A stretch of DNA of 64,000 bases from Rosenbergiella collisarenosi (GTDB lineage Bacteria; Pseudomonadota; Gammaproteobacteria; Enterobacterales; Enterobacteriaceae): assembly GCF_018494085.1 (NCBI RefSeq), contig NZ_JABBFP010000006.1, positions 62,001 to 126,000 of the forward strand, written 5' to 3'. How positions within the stretch are numbered: position 1 is the first letter of the stretch; each line of letters begins with the position of its first letter. Both the position numbers and the translations under genes were made by a program. Below the pieces are notes generated by a model. That model was given only the letters and a program-made list of their open reading frames with translations, was not told where the DNA came from and did not search any database. Below, in pieces: positions 1 through 8,232 of the stretch.

Positions 1-102
1 CTGCAAATTCGTCCTAACTTGCAATATGTTGTCGCACCGGGCGCCGAAAACGGCGTGAAAAACGCGTTGGTCGGTGGTATCAGCGCCAACTTAAGCTTCT
101 AA
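1..102 (+). CDS. Carbohydrate-selective porin OprB family, C-terminal fragment
   Basis: Frame 1 is open from the window edge and encodes 33 residues ending in ...ISANLSF before TAA. The RPNLQYVVAPGA stretch resembles the last strands of OprB-type sugar porins, and a terminal phenylalanine is the usual C-terminal signal of outer-membrane beta-barrels recognised by the BAM complex. Only the last strands are visible, so the family call rests on a short match. The gene is truncated by the window, not necessarily by mutation. Confidence 0.6.
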   Translation: MQIRPNLQYVVAPGAENGVKNALVGGISANLSF

Positions 103-204
103 GCTTACTTCTCCGTACTCGCCAGCGACTGGGTACGGAGATTCTTCACTTGCCAGCTACCCGCACTACGGTTACCTTCTTTGCTCGACCAAGGAGGAGG
201 CCTC

Positions 205-804
205 ATGTTTAAAACCCCGCGTTCTGCAACCATTATTAAAGAACAAATACTTTCCGATGACTGGTATTCACTGAAAAAGTACACCGTTGATTATCAGCGA
301 GCAGACGGTAGCCACCAGACCTATTGCCGAGAGGTTTATAATAAGGGAGATGGGGTCACGGTTTTCCTCTTCAATCGTACACACCAATCTATCATTCTCA
401 CCCGCCAGTTCCGTTTACCGCTCATGATCCAAGGTGAATCCGGTTTGCTAATCGAAACGGCTGCAGGTTTGCTCGAAGGAGAAGATCCGATCACGCGGAT
501 CCGCGCAGAAATAGAAGAAGAAACGGGCTACCGTATCGAACAGGTACAAAAGATCTTCGATGCTTGGATGAGCCCCGGTGCGGTAACCGAAAAGCTACAC
601 TTCTTCACCGCCGAATATTCTCATCATGATCGTGTTCATTCTGGTGGTGGGTTACACGAGGAAGGCGAGGATATTGAAGTACTGGAACTCCCTTTTCAAC
701 AGGCGCTTACCATGCTGCGGCGTGGAGAGATTAACGACGCTAAAACCATTATGTTATTACAGCATGCCGTTATTAATAATCTCTTCGCTCACGCGCCAGA
801 ATAA
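205..804 (+). CDS. nudK: GDP-mannose pyrophosphatase NudK (Nudix hydrolase)
   Basis: A 199-residue Nudix hydrolase close in length and sequence to E. coli NudK, which cleaves GDP-mannose to GMP and mannose-1-phosphate in the cytosol. The Nudix box lies at about residues 88-109: GLLEGED, then the acidic core EIEEETGY that binds Mg2+. The downstream FMSPG-like loop (WMSPGAVTE) and the DIEVLELPF segment are shared with NudK. The ATG at 205 is chosen because AAGGAGG sits at 191-197; the frame opens earlier with TTG at 181, but that start would leave the strong ribosome site inside the gene. It stands alone between the porin tail and a DUF4282 gene. Confidence 0.9.
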   Translation: MFKTPRSATIIKEQILSDDWYSLKKYTVDYQRADGSHQTYCREVYNKGDGVTVFLFNRTHQSIILTRQFRLPLMIQGESGLLIETAAGLLEGEDPITRIRAEIEEETGYRIEQVQKIFDAWMSPGAVTEKLHFFTAEYSHHDRVHSGGGLHEEGEDIEVLELPFQQALTMLRRGEINDAKTIMLLQHAVINNLFAHAPE

Positions 805-973
805 TAGTTAAAGTAGGCGGCGATTAGATTATCGATTAATACCGCCTATCCCCCGTATAGAAATAGAATAATCCCCGTTCTTATTACCGATAAACTGATA
901 AAAAGTTAATTATTGTCTCTATGTTAAATTAATGTTAATTTCATATTCCATTTTTTAGTTTAGAGAATATACG

Positions 974-1249
974 ATGCTTAAATCTTTCCTTAATTTCGAT
1001 GAAATGATCACACCTAAAATTATTACCATTATCTATTGGCTCGGTATTATTGGCGTGGTTATTGGCGGTCTAATGGCAATAGGCACCAGCATTACGTTTG
1101 GCGGAAGTATCCTAGCGGGCTTATTTTCTGGTTTATGTACCATCGTCTTCGGCGTGATTGGTGTCCGTATTTCTTGCGAACTCATTATTCTCTCTTTTAA
1201 TATTTATGGAAAATTAAGAGAGATTGCTGAGAATACTGCAGTAAAATAA
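974..1249 (+). CDS. DUF4282 small membrane protein
   Basis: A 91-residue protein with two predicted membrane segments, at about residues 16-40 (IITIIYWLGIIGVVIGGLMAI) and 45-75, followed by the segment ISCELIILSFNIYGKLREI. The E-L-I-I-L-x-F-x-I sequence after the second helix is typical of DUF4282 proteins, whose function is unknown. It is preceded by about 170 bases of AT-rich DNA and is probably monocistronic. The function is not known. Confidence 0.7.
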   Translation: MLKSFLNFDEMITPKIITIIYWLGIIGVVIGGLMAIGTSITFGGSILAGLFSGLCTIVFGVIGVRISCELIILSFNIYGKLREIAENTAVK

Positions 1250-1393
1250 GAAGCTTACCGCTAACTACTCGGTAGTCTCAAGGTTAGCGGCTAATCACAT
1301 TAATGGATATCCTTTGTCTTTTTTCATAGTTACCCTGCTGCAGTAAAGTTGCTATAGATAGCAGCCTTACCTATACGCATAGCCGGAGTACTG

Positions 1394-2338
1394 ATGAAAA
1401 AGATTTTTACCTCAAGCCTTGTCGTAACGAGCTTATTATTTATACCGATCCTAGGCTTTGCTGAGCAATCCGTGGTAACTATTGGTTATCAAAAAGCCAG
1501 CCTCTTCACTATTATCAAATCGCAACAGACCCTCGAAAAAAAATTTGCATCGCAAGGTGTAACCGTTCGCTGGGTTGAGTTTCCAGCCGGTCCCCAATTA
1601 CTGGAAGGACTAAATATTGGTAGCGTGGATATTGGCGCAACCGGCGATGCCCCCCCTATATTCGCACAAGCGGCTAAAGCCGATTTAATTTATTTAGCCC
1701 ACTCTGTGGCAAACCCCAAAAATGAAGCGATTGTGGTCCCCGCCAATTCCCCTATCCACACTGTTGCGGAATTAAAAGGTAAACGCGTTGCGCTAAATAA
1801 AGGGTCAGATGTGAACTATTTATTGGTCGCAGCATTGCAACATGCCGGGCTGAGTTATAAGGATATCCAGCCCGTCTATTTACCGCCTGCAGATGCGCGA
1901 GTAGCATTCCAGAAAGGCGCTGTCGATGCCTGGGCTATTTGGGATCCCTACTATGCAGAAGTCAGCCAGGTCACTCATGCACGGACCCTTACTACCGCCG
2001 AAAACTTGGTACCCCACTATTCCTTCTTCCTATCTAGCCGGAAATTTGCCGAGGGTTCACCTAAATTAGCACTCGAAGTAGTCGATAGCTTGAAAGAGAC
2101 TGGACAATGGGCAAACAGCCATAAAGAAGAGACTGCGCAACTGCTATCCACTGCCACAGGGTTAAATATTGACTACTGGCACACCACATTAGCCCGCCTC
2201 GACTATACTACCGAACGTATGACACCTGAGGTATTTGCCCAGCAGCAGACGTTAGCCGACGCATTCAGTAAAATTCATCTTATTCCCGGCCAAGTACAGG
2301 TGAACCGTGCAACATGGTCACAAGATGCTAGCCACTAG
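1394..2338 (+). CDS. ssuA: Aliphatic sulfonate ABC transporter, periplasmic binding protein SsuA
   Basis: 314 residues with a signal peptide (cleavage likely after GFA, residue 23). The body matches SsuA: IGYQK, WVEFPAGPQLLEGLN, GATGDAPPIFAQAA, and the strongly conserved DAWAIWDPYY. SsuA captures C1-C14 alkanesulfonates in the periplasm for the SsuBC permease when sulfate is scarce. Unlike the E. coli ssuEADCB order, this gene is on the + strand and converges on ssuD, so it must have its own promoter. A rho-independent terminator follows at 2359-2397. TauA is the main alternative, but the residues named are those of SsuA. Confidence 0.85.
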   Translation: MKKIFTSSLVVTSLLFIPILGFAEQSVVTIGYQKASLFTIIKSQQTLEKKFASQGVTVRWVEFPAGPQLLEGLNIGSVDIGATGDAPPIFAQAAKADLIYLAHSVANPKNEAIVVPANSPIHTVAELKGKRVALNKGSDVNYLLVAALQHAGLSYKDIQPVYLPPADARVAFQKGAVDAWAIWDPYYAEVSQVTHARTLTTAENLVPHYSFFLSSRKFAEGSPKLALEVVDSLKETGQWANSHKEETAQLLSTATGLNIDYWHTTLARLDYTTERMTPEVFAQQQTLADAFSKIHLIPGQVQVNRATWSQDASH

Positions 2339-2358
2339 CTAATCATGGTAGAACAAAG

Positions 2359-2397
2359 AATGCCGCTCAAGCTAAAGAGACTGAGCGGCATTTTTAT
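2359..2397. terminator. Rho-independent terminator between convergent ssuA and ssuD
   Basis: An 11-base perfect stem (AATGCCGCTCA at 2359-2369 with TGAGCGGCATT at 2382-2392) is followed on the + strand by a T-rich run (TTTTTATT). It sits in the 74-base gap between two converging genes and can end ssuA transcripts; on the - strand the T-run is poorer. Confidence 0.85.
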
Positions 2398-2412
2398 TAA
2401 GGCTGTTGTTGA

Positions 2413-3561
2413 TTAACTCGCACTGACCTGCCGCGGTAATTCTGTATTACCAATGGTTTCACCACGTGGCCCCAGCCGTGTTGATCCCTCATCCTTTGAA
2501 AATAGAGGCATCACTCTTTCAGCGAACGACCAAGCCTCTTCCAAATGCGGGTAGCCCGATAAAATAAATTTACTAATCCCCAACGCTTGGTACTCACGTA
2601 TCCGCTCGGCGACTTGTTCGGCATCCCCGACGAGCGCCGTCCCCGCTCCCCCGCGTACCAGACCGATCCCTGCCCATAAGTTAGGTGAAATCTCTAGATT
2701 ATCCCGTGAGCCACCATGTAATTCACGCATTCTAGCCTGCCCGGTAGAGTCCATCCTTGAGAAGATAGTTTGCGCCCGGGCGATAGTCTCATCATCGAGG
2801 TGTGCAATCAGTTGCTCGGCTGCTTGCCAAGCCTGTTCTGCGGTATCGCGAACGATGACGTGTAGACGGATCCCAAACTCTACGTCTCGTCCTTGTTGTG
2901 CGGCACGCTCCCGCACCTTCGCGATCTTCTCGGCCACTCGCTGAGGAGGCTCCCCCCACGTCAGGTAGGCATCGACATGGGTCGCGGCAACATCGACGGC
3001 GGGATCGGAGGATCCACCAAAATAGATAGGAGGACCATTTTTTTGATGGCTGGGAAACAGCAGTTCTGCGTTGTCGACTCGGAGTTGCTCACCCTGATAA
3101 CTCACTTTTTCCCCTGCTAACAAGCGACGATAGATCGTTAAAAACTCACGAGTAACCTGATAGCGCTGCTCGTGGTTTAGGTAGATACCATCGCCTTTAT
3201 TCTCCTCAGGGTCCCCGCCTGTCACCACATTAATAAGTAAACGCCCGTTAGAGATCCTATCCAAGGTGCTCGTCATCCTTGCTGCCAAGGAGGGTGGCTG
3301 TAAGCCTGGGCGTACCGCGACTAAAAACTTTAATTGACGCGTGAGGGGAGCCAACGCGGAGGCAACCAGCCAAGAATCCTCGCAACTCTTACCGGTGGGG
3401 ATCAAGACTCCGGTATAACCTAAATTATCGGCAGCCAGAGCAATTTGCTGTAAATATGGGAGGTCGACCGTTCGCCCGCCCTGTTGCGTACCCAGGTAGT
3501 GTCCATCGCCGTGGGTAGGGAGAAACCAAAAAAATTCGGGTGAGCGCGTTGTCTCGTTCAT
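2413..3561 (-). CDS. ssuD: FMNH2-dependent alkanesulfonate monooxygenase SsuD
   Basis: A 382-residue luciferase-fold monooxygenase, close to E. coli SsuD (381). It uses reduced flavin and O2 to split the C-S bond of alkanesulfonates, releasing sulfite and an aldehyde. Diagnostic segments: [15 protein letters not shown] at the start, [21 protein letters not shown], and [12 protein letters not shown]. The start is the ATG at 3561 ([13 protein letters not shown]); upstream in-frame codons overlap ssuB and do not resemble the family. It lies 28 bases after ssuB. The usual partner, the flavin reductase SsuE, is not encoded anywhere in the window, so reduced flavin must come from elsewhere. Confidence 0.92.
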   Translation of the reverse strand: MNETTRSPEFFWFLPTHGDGHYLGTQQGGRTVDLPYLQQIALAADNLGYTGVLIPTGKSCEDSWLVASALAPLTRQLKFLVAVRPGLQPPSLAARMTSTLDRISNGRLLINVVTGGDPEENKGDGIYLNHEQRYQVTREFLTIYRRLLAGEKVSYQGEQLRVDNAELLFPSHQKNGPPIYFGGSSDPAVDVAATHVDAYLTWGEPPQRVAEKIAKVRERAAQQGRDVEFGIRLHVIVRDTAEQAWQAAEQLIAHLDDETIARAQTIFSRMDSTGQARMRELHGGSRDNLEISPNLWAGIGLVRGGAGTALVGDAEQVAERIREYQALGISKFILSGYPHLEEAWSFAERVMPLFSKDEGSTRLGPRGETIGNTELPRQVSAS

Positions 3562-3589
3562 GACTCTTAACCTCGTTATTCTTCTACGA

Positions 3590-4369
3590 TTAAATGGCTT
3601 GGCGTGCGTGCTCTGTCGGCGATGTTTCTGGCTGCATAATCGCCTGCAAGATATGCTGTTCAAGTTTTGCGATACCCGGTTGCGTCGCGGTACGGGGATA
3701 CGATAGCGGTACGTCGACGTCCATCCCGACAACGCCCTTATCTAACATTAATACCCGTTGAGCTGTCGTCACGGCCTCGCTCACATCGTGAGTAACCAGT
3801 ACTACGGTAAACTTCCAGGTCTGCCACACGTCAATTAATAGTTGCTGCATCTCCAGGCGAGTTAGCGCGTCGAGCGCACCCAGCGGCTCATCGAGTAACA
3901 GTAGGCCTGGTCGATGAATCAATGCGCGTGCGAGTGCGACCCGTTGCTTTTGCCCGCCAGAGAGCGTCTCCGGCCACTGTTCGGCTTTATCCGCTAAGCC
4001 GACTGCCGTAAGTACCGCTTGCGCCTCTTGCCGCCACTGCCCCTTCAGCCCCAAGCCGACATTTTCGATAACCGTTTTCCAAGGCAGTAAGCGAGGCTCT
4101 TGAAACATCAATCGAATTGCGGGACCCGAGTGGCTTAACGGCTGTTCATTTGCGTGTAAGTCGCCGGTTGTGGCGGTTTCAAGCCCCGCGAGTAATCTTA
4201 GTAAGGTACTTTTCCCGCAGCCGCTCCGCCCGACGATAGCGACGAATTGCCCGGCAGGGATCGCCAGATTGAGCGCTTGTAACACCGACTGTGAGCCAAA
4301 TTTTTTTGATACTGCGCTCAAGGCGAGGGAAAGGGACTCGGTATGTTTAATCAATCGAATGTTTCTCAT
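3590..4369 (-). CDS. ssuB: Aliphatic sulfonate ABC transporter ATPase SsuB
   Basis: 259 residues. The ATP-binding cassette has Walker [10 protein letters not shown] (about 47-55), Q-loop [10 protein letters not shown], signature LSGGQKQR, Walker B LLLLDEP and the switch His in [27 protein letters not shown] is characteristic of the nitrate/sulfonate/taurine importer ATPases. The start overlaps the ssuC stop by four bases (ATGA), indicating translational coupling. The protein energises SsuC at the cytoplasmic face. Confidence 0.92.
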   Translation of the reverse strand: MRNIRLIKHTESLSLALSAVSKKFGSQSVLQALNLAIPAGQFVAIVGRSGCGKSTLLRLLAGLETATTGDLHANEQPLSHSGPAIRLMFQEPRLLPWKTVIENVGLGLKGQWRQEAQAVLTAVGLADKAEQWPETLSGGQKQRVALARALIHRPGLLLLDEPLGALDALTRLEMQQLLIDVWQTWKFTVVLVTHDVSEAVTTAQRVLMLDKGVVGMDVDVPLSYPRTATQPGIAKLEQHILQAIMQPETSPTEHARQAI

Positions 4370-5154
4370 ACAGAAACCTCCTCTTTACGCCATTGGGTGT
4401 GCCACCGTAATAATCGTCTTTCCAATAAACTGGTCAGGAGATCGGAAAGCTTTCCGAGCAGTGCATAGAGGAGGATGGCAAATACCACCACATCGGTTTG
4501 TAAGAATTCTCGTGCGTTCATCGCGAGATAACCAATCCCAGCATTGGCTGAAATCGTTTCGGCAACAATCAGTGTTAACCACATCAGGCCTAATGAAAAT
4601 CGTACGCCGACCAATATCGATGACATCGCACCGGGAAGGATCACTTGCCAGAACAATGCAAACCCCCTCAAGCCATAGCTGCGCGACATTTCAATTAACT
4701 GTTTATCGATTTGGCGAATACCGTGTGCGGTGTTGAGGTAGAGTGGGAAAAATGTCCCCAAGGCAACTAAGAAAATTTTCGCCCGTTCATCAATGCCGAA
4801 CCATAGAATCACCAAAGGGATCAGTGCGAGGTGGGGGATATTTCGCAGCATCTGTAATGTACTATCGAAGAAAAGTTCTCCGGTTTTCGATAGACCGGTA
4901 ATAAGCCCCATCACCAACCCAGCGCTCGCCCCAATCGCGAACCCGACGATAGCGCGCCATGCGCTAATCGAAAGGTTACTCCATAATTCACCACTTTTTA
5001 TCAAGCTCCATGCCGCGGTAAGAATGTGCAAGGGTGCAGGCAATACGCGGTCAGAAATCCAGCCACTTGCCGATCCCAGCTGCCAAATGACGATTAGCGC
5101 GATGGGGAGGATCCAAGGAAGAACGGTGCGTGTCACCCGCGTTGGTTGCGTCAT
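4366..5154 (-). CDS. ssuC: Aliphatic sulfonate ABC transporter permease SsuC
   Basis: 262 residues, several transmembrane helices, and the binding-protein-dependent permease loop [30 protein letters not shown], which docks to Ssu[11 protein letters not shown] and [14 protein letters not shown] are typical SsuC segments. The ATG at 5154 is preferred over the in-frame TTG at 5166 because GGAG lies six bases before it and the length then equals E. coli SsuC. It is the first gene of ssuCBD on the - strand; the promoter should lie within 5155-5315. Confidence 0.92.
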   Translation of the reverse strand: MTQPTRVTRTVLPWILPIALIVIWQLGSASGWISDRVLPAPLHILTAAWSLIKSGELWSNLSISAWRAIVGFAIGASAGLVMGLITGLSKTGELFFDSTLQMLRNIPHLALIPLVILWFGIDERAKIFLVALGTFFPLYLNTAHGIRQIDKQLIEMSRSYGLRGFALFWQVILPGAMSSILVGVRFSLGLMWLTLIVAETISANAGIGYLAMNAREFLQTDVVVFAILLYALLGKLSDLLTSLLERRLLRWHTQWRKEEVSV

Positions 5155-5276
5155 ACTCAACTCCAATTCGTTACAGATAGCGGTATGGCTCGATAGCTAA
5201 GCCGAACAGGTAGTTAAGCGGATTTGGATTGAGATGAAAAATAAGGATAAGTACTTATCTAAGACGAAATTTAGCT

Positions 5277-5302
5277 TTAGCCAGCACTGAATGGCTGGCT
5301 AA
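5277..5302. terminator. Hairpin downstream of dienelactone hydrolase gene
   Basis: TTAGCCAGC at 5277-5285 pairs with GCTGGCTAA at 5294-5302 around an eight-base loop. It lies just after the stop of the hydrolase gene on the - strand and before the ssuC promoter region. There is no clear T-run, so intrinsic termination is uncertain. Confidence 0.35.
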
Positions 5303-5315
5303 GGAAGGACGATGA

Positions 5316-6035
5316 TTAATTGACGCGTTTCAATAGCTCGAACATGCTAGTGAAAGCTCGCTCGGTGACCTGTGGATGATACTCAGCCACCCCCGGATTG
5401 TTGGCGGTTTCATCGGTAAAAGAGTGTACCGCATCGTGGTAACTCACCAATTGCCAATCGACATCAACGGCAGTCATCTCATCAACAAAAGCTGGCAGTT
5501 GCTCGCGAGGGACTAAAGGATCTTTCGCGCCGTCGAGTACCAAAATAGCGGCCTTAATCTGGGTAGAGTCGTAAGCCCCACAAGTATCTAAACCACCGTG
5601 GAAAGAGATGGCCGCACGAATATTCGCCCCGCTACGTGCTAGCTCTAACGCACAATGCCCCCCGAAACAGAAGCCGAAGGCTGAAATCTTCTCACTATCG
5701 ACGGTGGCAGTAGTCTGCTGTGTTAGCGCATCGATAGCCGCTTTCATCCGCCCGACTTCTTCGGCGGTATTTTTTACCGCCATCATCGCCGTACCTGCTT
5801 CATCTGGATTCGTGGGTCGAACCGTTTCACCATAGAGATCGGCAAGCAACACAACGTAGCCTTGCTCGGCGACTTTTTTCGCCAGCTTAGCGGCATTGTC
5901 TGTGACGCCTAGCCAGTTAGGTGCCATGACTAAGCCGGGTAATGGATGAGTCGTGTTGCTGGGGAACACTAAGGTTCCGACTAACGCCGTTTCGTTGGCT
6001 TGATAGCGCAGGGGTTGGATAGTAATCTGGCTCAT
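5316..6035 (-). CDS. Dienelactone hydrolase family protein
   Basis: A 239-residue alpha/beta hydrolase. The nucleophile elbow is G-F-C-F-G-G (Cys123), and Asp172 (DGAKDPLVP) and His204 (HDAVHSF) complete the Cys-Asp-His triad of the dienelactone hydrolase family. Family members open lactone rings of chlorocatechol intermediates, but many enterobacterial ones (YsgA/UlaG-independent DLH proteins) have no proven substrate. It is soluble, with no signal peptide. It is monocistronic, between the ssu operon and a decayed exporter gene. The true substrate cannot be read from the sequence. Confidence 0.85.
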   Translation of the reverse strand: MSQITIQPLRYQANETALVGTLVFPSNTTHPLPGLVMAPNWLGVTDNAAKLAKKVAEQGYVVLLADLYGETVRPTNPDEAGTAMMAVKNTAEEVGRMKAAIDALTQQTTATVDSEKISAFGFCFGGHCALELARSGANIRAAISFHGGLDTCGAYDSTQIKAAILVLDGAKDPLVPREQLPAFVDEMTAVDVDWQLVSYHDAVHSFTDETANNPGVAEYHPQVTERAFTSMFELLKRVN

Positions 6036-6217
6036 AATTCCTCATGCTTCAAATAAGTGTCGTCACTCAACTATAGCCAATGTTTACAGCCGTTGACTAT
6101 CGCAAGACGCTAAGCCAATATTCCAAAAGTGCTAAATAAACCCAGGTAGCCATATTTAAAGCTTCATGATAGCACCCACTGCCAGCATTATTTTGTGGCG
6201 TAAGAAGAGGAGCGAGG

Positions 6218-6816
6218 ATGGTAGATTTATCGGTAATGGTTCCCGCACTACTTATTTATAGCCTAGGTACCGCCGCCCCTAGACCTGCGAACTTATCCAT
6301 TGCTACCTTGCGATGAGTTAAGGAAGGCGGGCAAGTTTTATTCTCGCTGGCGGCATTGTCACAGGATCACTCTGCTGGGGGTATTAACGGCACTCGGGGT
6401 ATCAACGCGACTACTCTGCGAACCGCACTTCTTGTTAGCGCTAAAATTAGCCGGAGCACTCTATTTGTTATGGTTAGCAAAGCAAGCGATAAGGGCGCCA
6501 TGCTACTTCCCCTGCCCCTGTCGCGAACTATTACTGGCAGGGGTTAAGCCTACATCTTACTAATCCTAAAGCTATCCTCATAGGGTTGACCGTGACGAGC
6601 ATCGGCGTGTCTACGCACTCGACCCCTTGGACAACCCTGTTACTCGTCATGCTCTGCGCTATCCTTGGTATAATCATTTTCAGCCTGTACGCCTTCTGCT
6701 TCTCTACTGAAACGGCACAGGGCATCCTCTCTCGTTATCATCGACTCATCAATCTATTCTGTGCGGGATTTTACACCTTGGTGGCTATCGGTTTTCTGGT
6801 ATCACTCTTTACATGA
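6218..6816 (+). pseudogene. Decayed LysE/RhtB-family amino-acid exporter
   Basis: An intact ribosome site and ATG (6218) start MVDLSVMVPALLIYSLGTAAP, the N-terminus of a LysE-family exporter, but a TGA stops it at 6314-6316. Recognisable LysE pieces then continue in shifted frames: ASFILAGGIVTGSLCWG, then VLTALGVS...KLAGALYLLWLAKQAI, then YWQGLSLHLTNPKAILIG, ending at 6816. At least three frame changes and one nonsense codon are needed to join them. The conserved PGP motif has also become PRP. The gene is therefore dead; the remaining order and length fit a roughly 200-residue RhtB protein. Confidence 0.85.
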
Positions 6817-6831
6817 TGAGAGAGAATCGTC

Positions 6832-6860
6832 CACTCACCCATCCTGACGATGGGTGAGTG
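6832..6860. terminator. Strong hairpin between exporter pseudogene and metQ-like gene
   Basis: A perfect 12-base stem, CACTCACCCATC at 6832-6843 and GATGGGTGAGTG at 6849-6860, with a five-base loop, lies in the gap between two convergent genes. Neither flank has a T-run, so it may act as a transcript 3'-end stabiliser or a weak bidirectional terminator. Confidence 0.5.
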
Positions 6861-6873
6861 ACTCGTGAGATAC

Positions 6874-7674
6874 TTACCACGCGCGGATAACATCACCATG
6901 GTAAACGGCTTGTGCCTTAGCCTCTACTTCCGGCGATTGGAAGGCCTGCTTGAGCTGTTGCAGCTTAGTTTCATCCTTGTCTGCCTCACGAACGACTAAG
7001 ACATTCAAATAAGGTGAGGCTTTACCTTCCATAAATAGTCCATCGCGTGCCGCGGACAGACCAGCCTGTGAAGCAAAGTTATTATTAATCACCGATAACC
7101 AGACTTTCGGATCGTCTAATGACCGCGTGAGCTGTGGCGTGTCGACTAACACGAACTTAAGATTTTTAGGATTAGATTTAATATCCAACACCGTCGGCAG
7201 AAGGCCTTTACTTGGATCGACCGTAATCAACCCTTGCGCTTGTAACAACAGTAAGCTGCGGCCCAGGGTCGTTGCTTCATTGGAAATCGTTACCGTCGAA
7301 CCCTCTGGCAACTGATTTAAGTGCTTAATTTTAGAGGAATAAGCGGCAATCGGAAAAATAAAGCTTTTACCTAGGATAGCGAATTTATACCCGCGTTCTT
7401 TGGCTTGCATCTCTAGATAGGGTACGCTCTGGAAAGCGTTAGCATCGACATCTTTATTCGTCAGCGCTTCATTCGGTTGTACATAGTCGTTAAAACTGAC
7501 GACCTCAACGTTCAGTTGATATTTATCTTTCGCGACTTGCTTCACGGTATCCCATACCGCTTGGTCTGGTCCTGAGTTAATAGCAACTTTAACGGTATGT
7601 GCGTCTTCTTGTTTACACCCGACTAAACCCAGTGCACAAACGGCTAAAAGAGAAGAAATAATTATTTTTTTCAC
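6874..7674 (-). CDS. MetQ/NlpA-family methionine-binding lipoprotein
   Basis: 266 residues, starting at a GTG (MKKIIISSLL) with GAGG eight bases upstream; the in-frame TTG at 7692 is less likely. The signal peptide ends in the lipobox LVGC, giving a lipid-anchored protein. NDYVQPNEALTNKDVDANAFQ, LGRSLLLLQAQGLI and GLLPTVLDI are hallmarks of MetQ/NlpA, the D/L-methionine receptors of MetNI importers. No metN or metI is adjacent, so it is an orphan paralogue like NlpA or works with a MetNI encoded elsewhere. Four tandem MetJ boxes upstream support a methionine role. Confidence 0.85.
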   Translation of the reverse strand: MKKIIISSLLAVCALGLVGCKQEDAHTVKVAINSGPDQAVWDTVKQVAKDKYQLNVEVVSFNDYVQPNEALTNKDVDANAFQSVPYLEMQAKERGYKFAILGKSFIFPIAAYSSKIKHLNQLPEGSTVTISNEATTLGRSLLLLQAQGLITVDPSKGLLPTVLDIKSNPKNLKFVLVDTPQLTRSLDDPKVWLSVINNNFASQAGLSAARDGLFMEGKASPYLNVLVVREADKDETKLQQLKQAFQSPEVEAKAQAVYHGDVIRAW

Positions 7675-7714
7675 TACGACGTCCTCACCCAATCTAATTT
7701 TGATCGAGTATATT

Positions 7715-7746
7715 AGACATTTAGACGTCTGTACATCTAGTAGTTT
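7715..7746 (-). promoter_or_regulatory. MetJ operator: four tandem met boxes
   Basis: Four contiguous 8-base units match the met box AGACGTCT: AGACATTT (7715-7722), AGACGTCT (7723-7730, perfect), GTACATCT (7731-7738) and AGTAGTTT (7739-7746). MetJ dimers bind such tandem boxes cooperatively with S-adenosylmethionine. The array starts 41 bases upstream of the lipoprotein GTG, a position fitting repression of that gene when methionine is plentiful. Confidence 0.85.
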
Positions 7747-7806
7747 AGATTAATTCGGGTACCCTCTTTGTCCTGATCACTGAATTGAATATTGTTGGAA
7801 AGGTTC

Positions 7807-8154
7807 ATGCTAAAACTAAGAGTTATTATTCCAGGGCTGATTGTTTTATGCACGGCGGTATGGTGGCTAATGCCCCACTTTACCGACCAAGACAAAGCGT
7901 ATTATGTGTCGCTCTATTGCTTACAGCCTACGGGATCTAGCCAACAGATCGAGAAGCGAATAGAGCAAACCGTTGAGAATAATAATCAGGACTACGCGTT
8001 GAAAAAACGTCATTTCTCTCCGTTGCTGGCAAAGCATATTCAAGACGCGTGGGATCGCCTCTCACCGGCTCAACAACAGCAGGCCTCACAGCGCAACCAA
8101 TGTGAACAAATACTTTCACAACAACTCAATATTCCCGCGCCTATCACCCGTTAA
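7807..8154 (+). CDS. Hypothetical membrane-anchored protein
   Basis: 115 residues from the ATG at 7807 (GGAAAGG just upstream). One N-terminal hydrophobic helix (VIIPGLIVLCTAVWWLM, about residues 5-21) is followed by a hydrophilic, Gln-rich, largely helical domain with two cysteines (CLQPTG and NQCEQIL), which could form a disulfide if the domain is periplasmic. No family was recognised. It is divergent from the metQ-like gene and shares its 130-base promoter region, and a hairpin follows at 8188-8220. Confidence 0.6.
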   Translation: MLKLRVIIPGLIVLCTAVWWLMPHFTDQDKAYYVSLYCLQPTGSSQQIEKRIEQTVENNNQDYALKKRHFSPLLAKHIQDAWDRLSPAQQQQASQRNQCEQILSQQLNIPAPITR

Positions 8155-8187
8155 TCTTTTCGCGCGACTGGCAGTAAAGTAATAGCC

Positions 8188-8222
8188 AACGGTAAGCAGT
8201 TGTCTTCGCGGCTTACCGTTTT
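8188..8222 (+). terminator. Probable terminator after hypothetical gene
   Basis: A perfect 10-base stem AACGGTAAGC (8188-8197) and GCTTACCGTT (8211-8220), followed by TT, lies between the convergent hypothetical gene and thiY. The T-tract is short, so termination efficiency is uncertain. Confidence 0.55.
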
Positions 8223-8232
8223 AAAGCTACCC

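Noticed and set aside
814-848. TAGGCGG/CCGCCTA inverted repeat after nudK as a terminator.
   Set aside because: The arms are only seven bases with a 21-base loop and no T-run; support was too weak to list.
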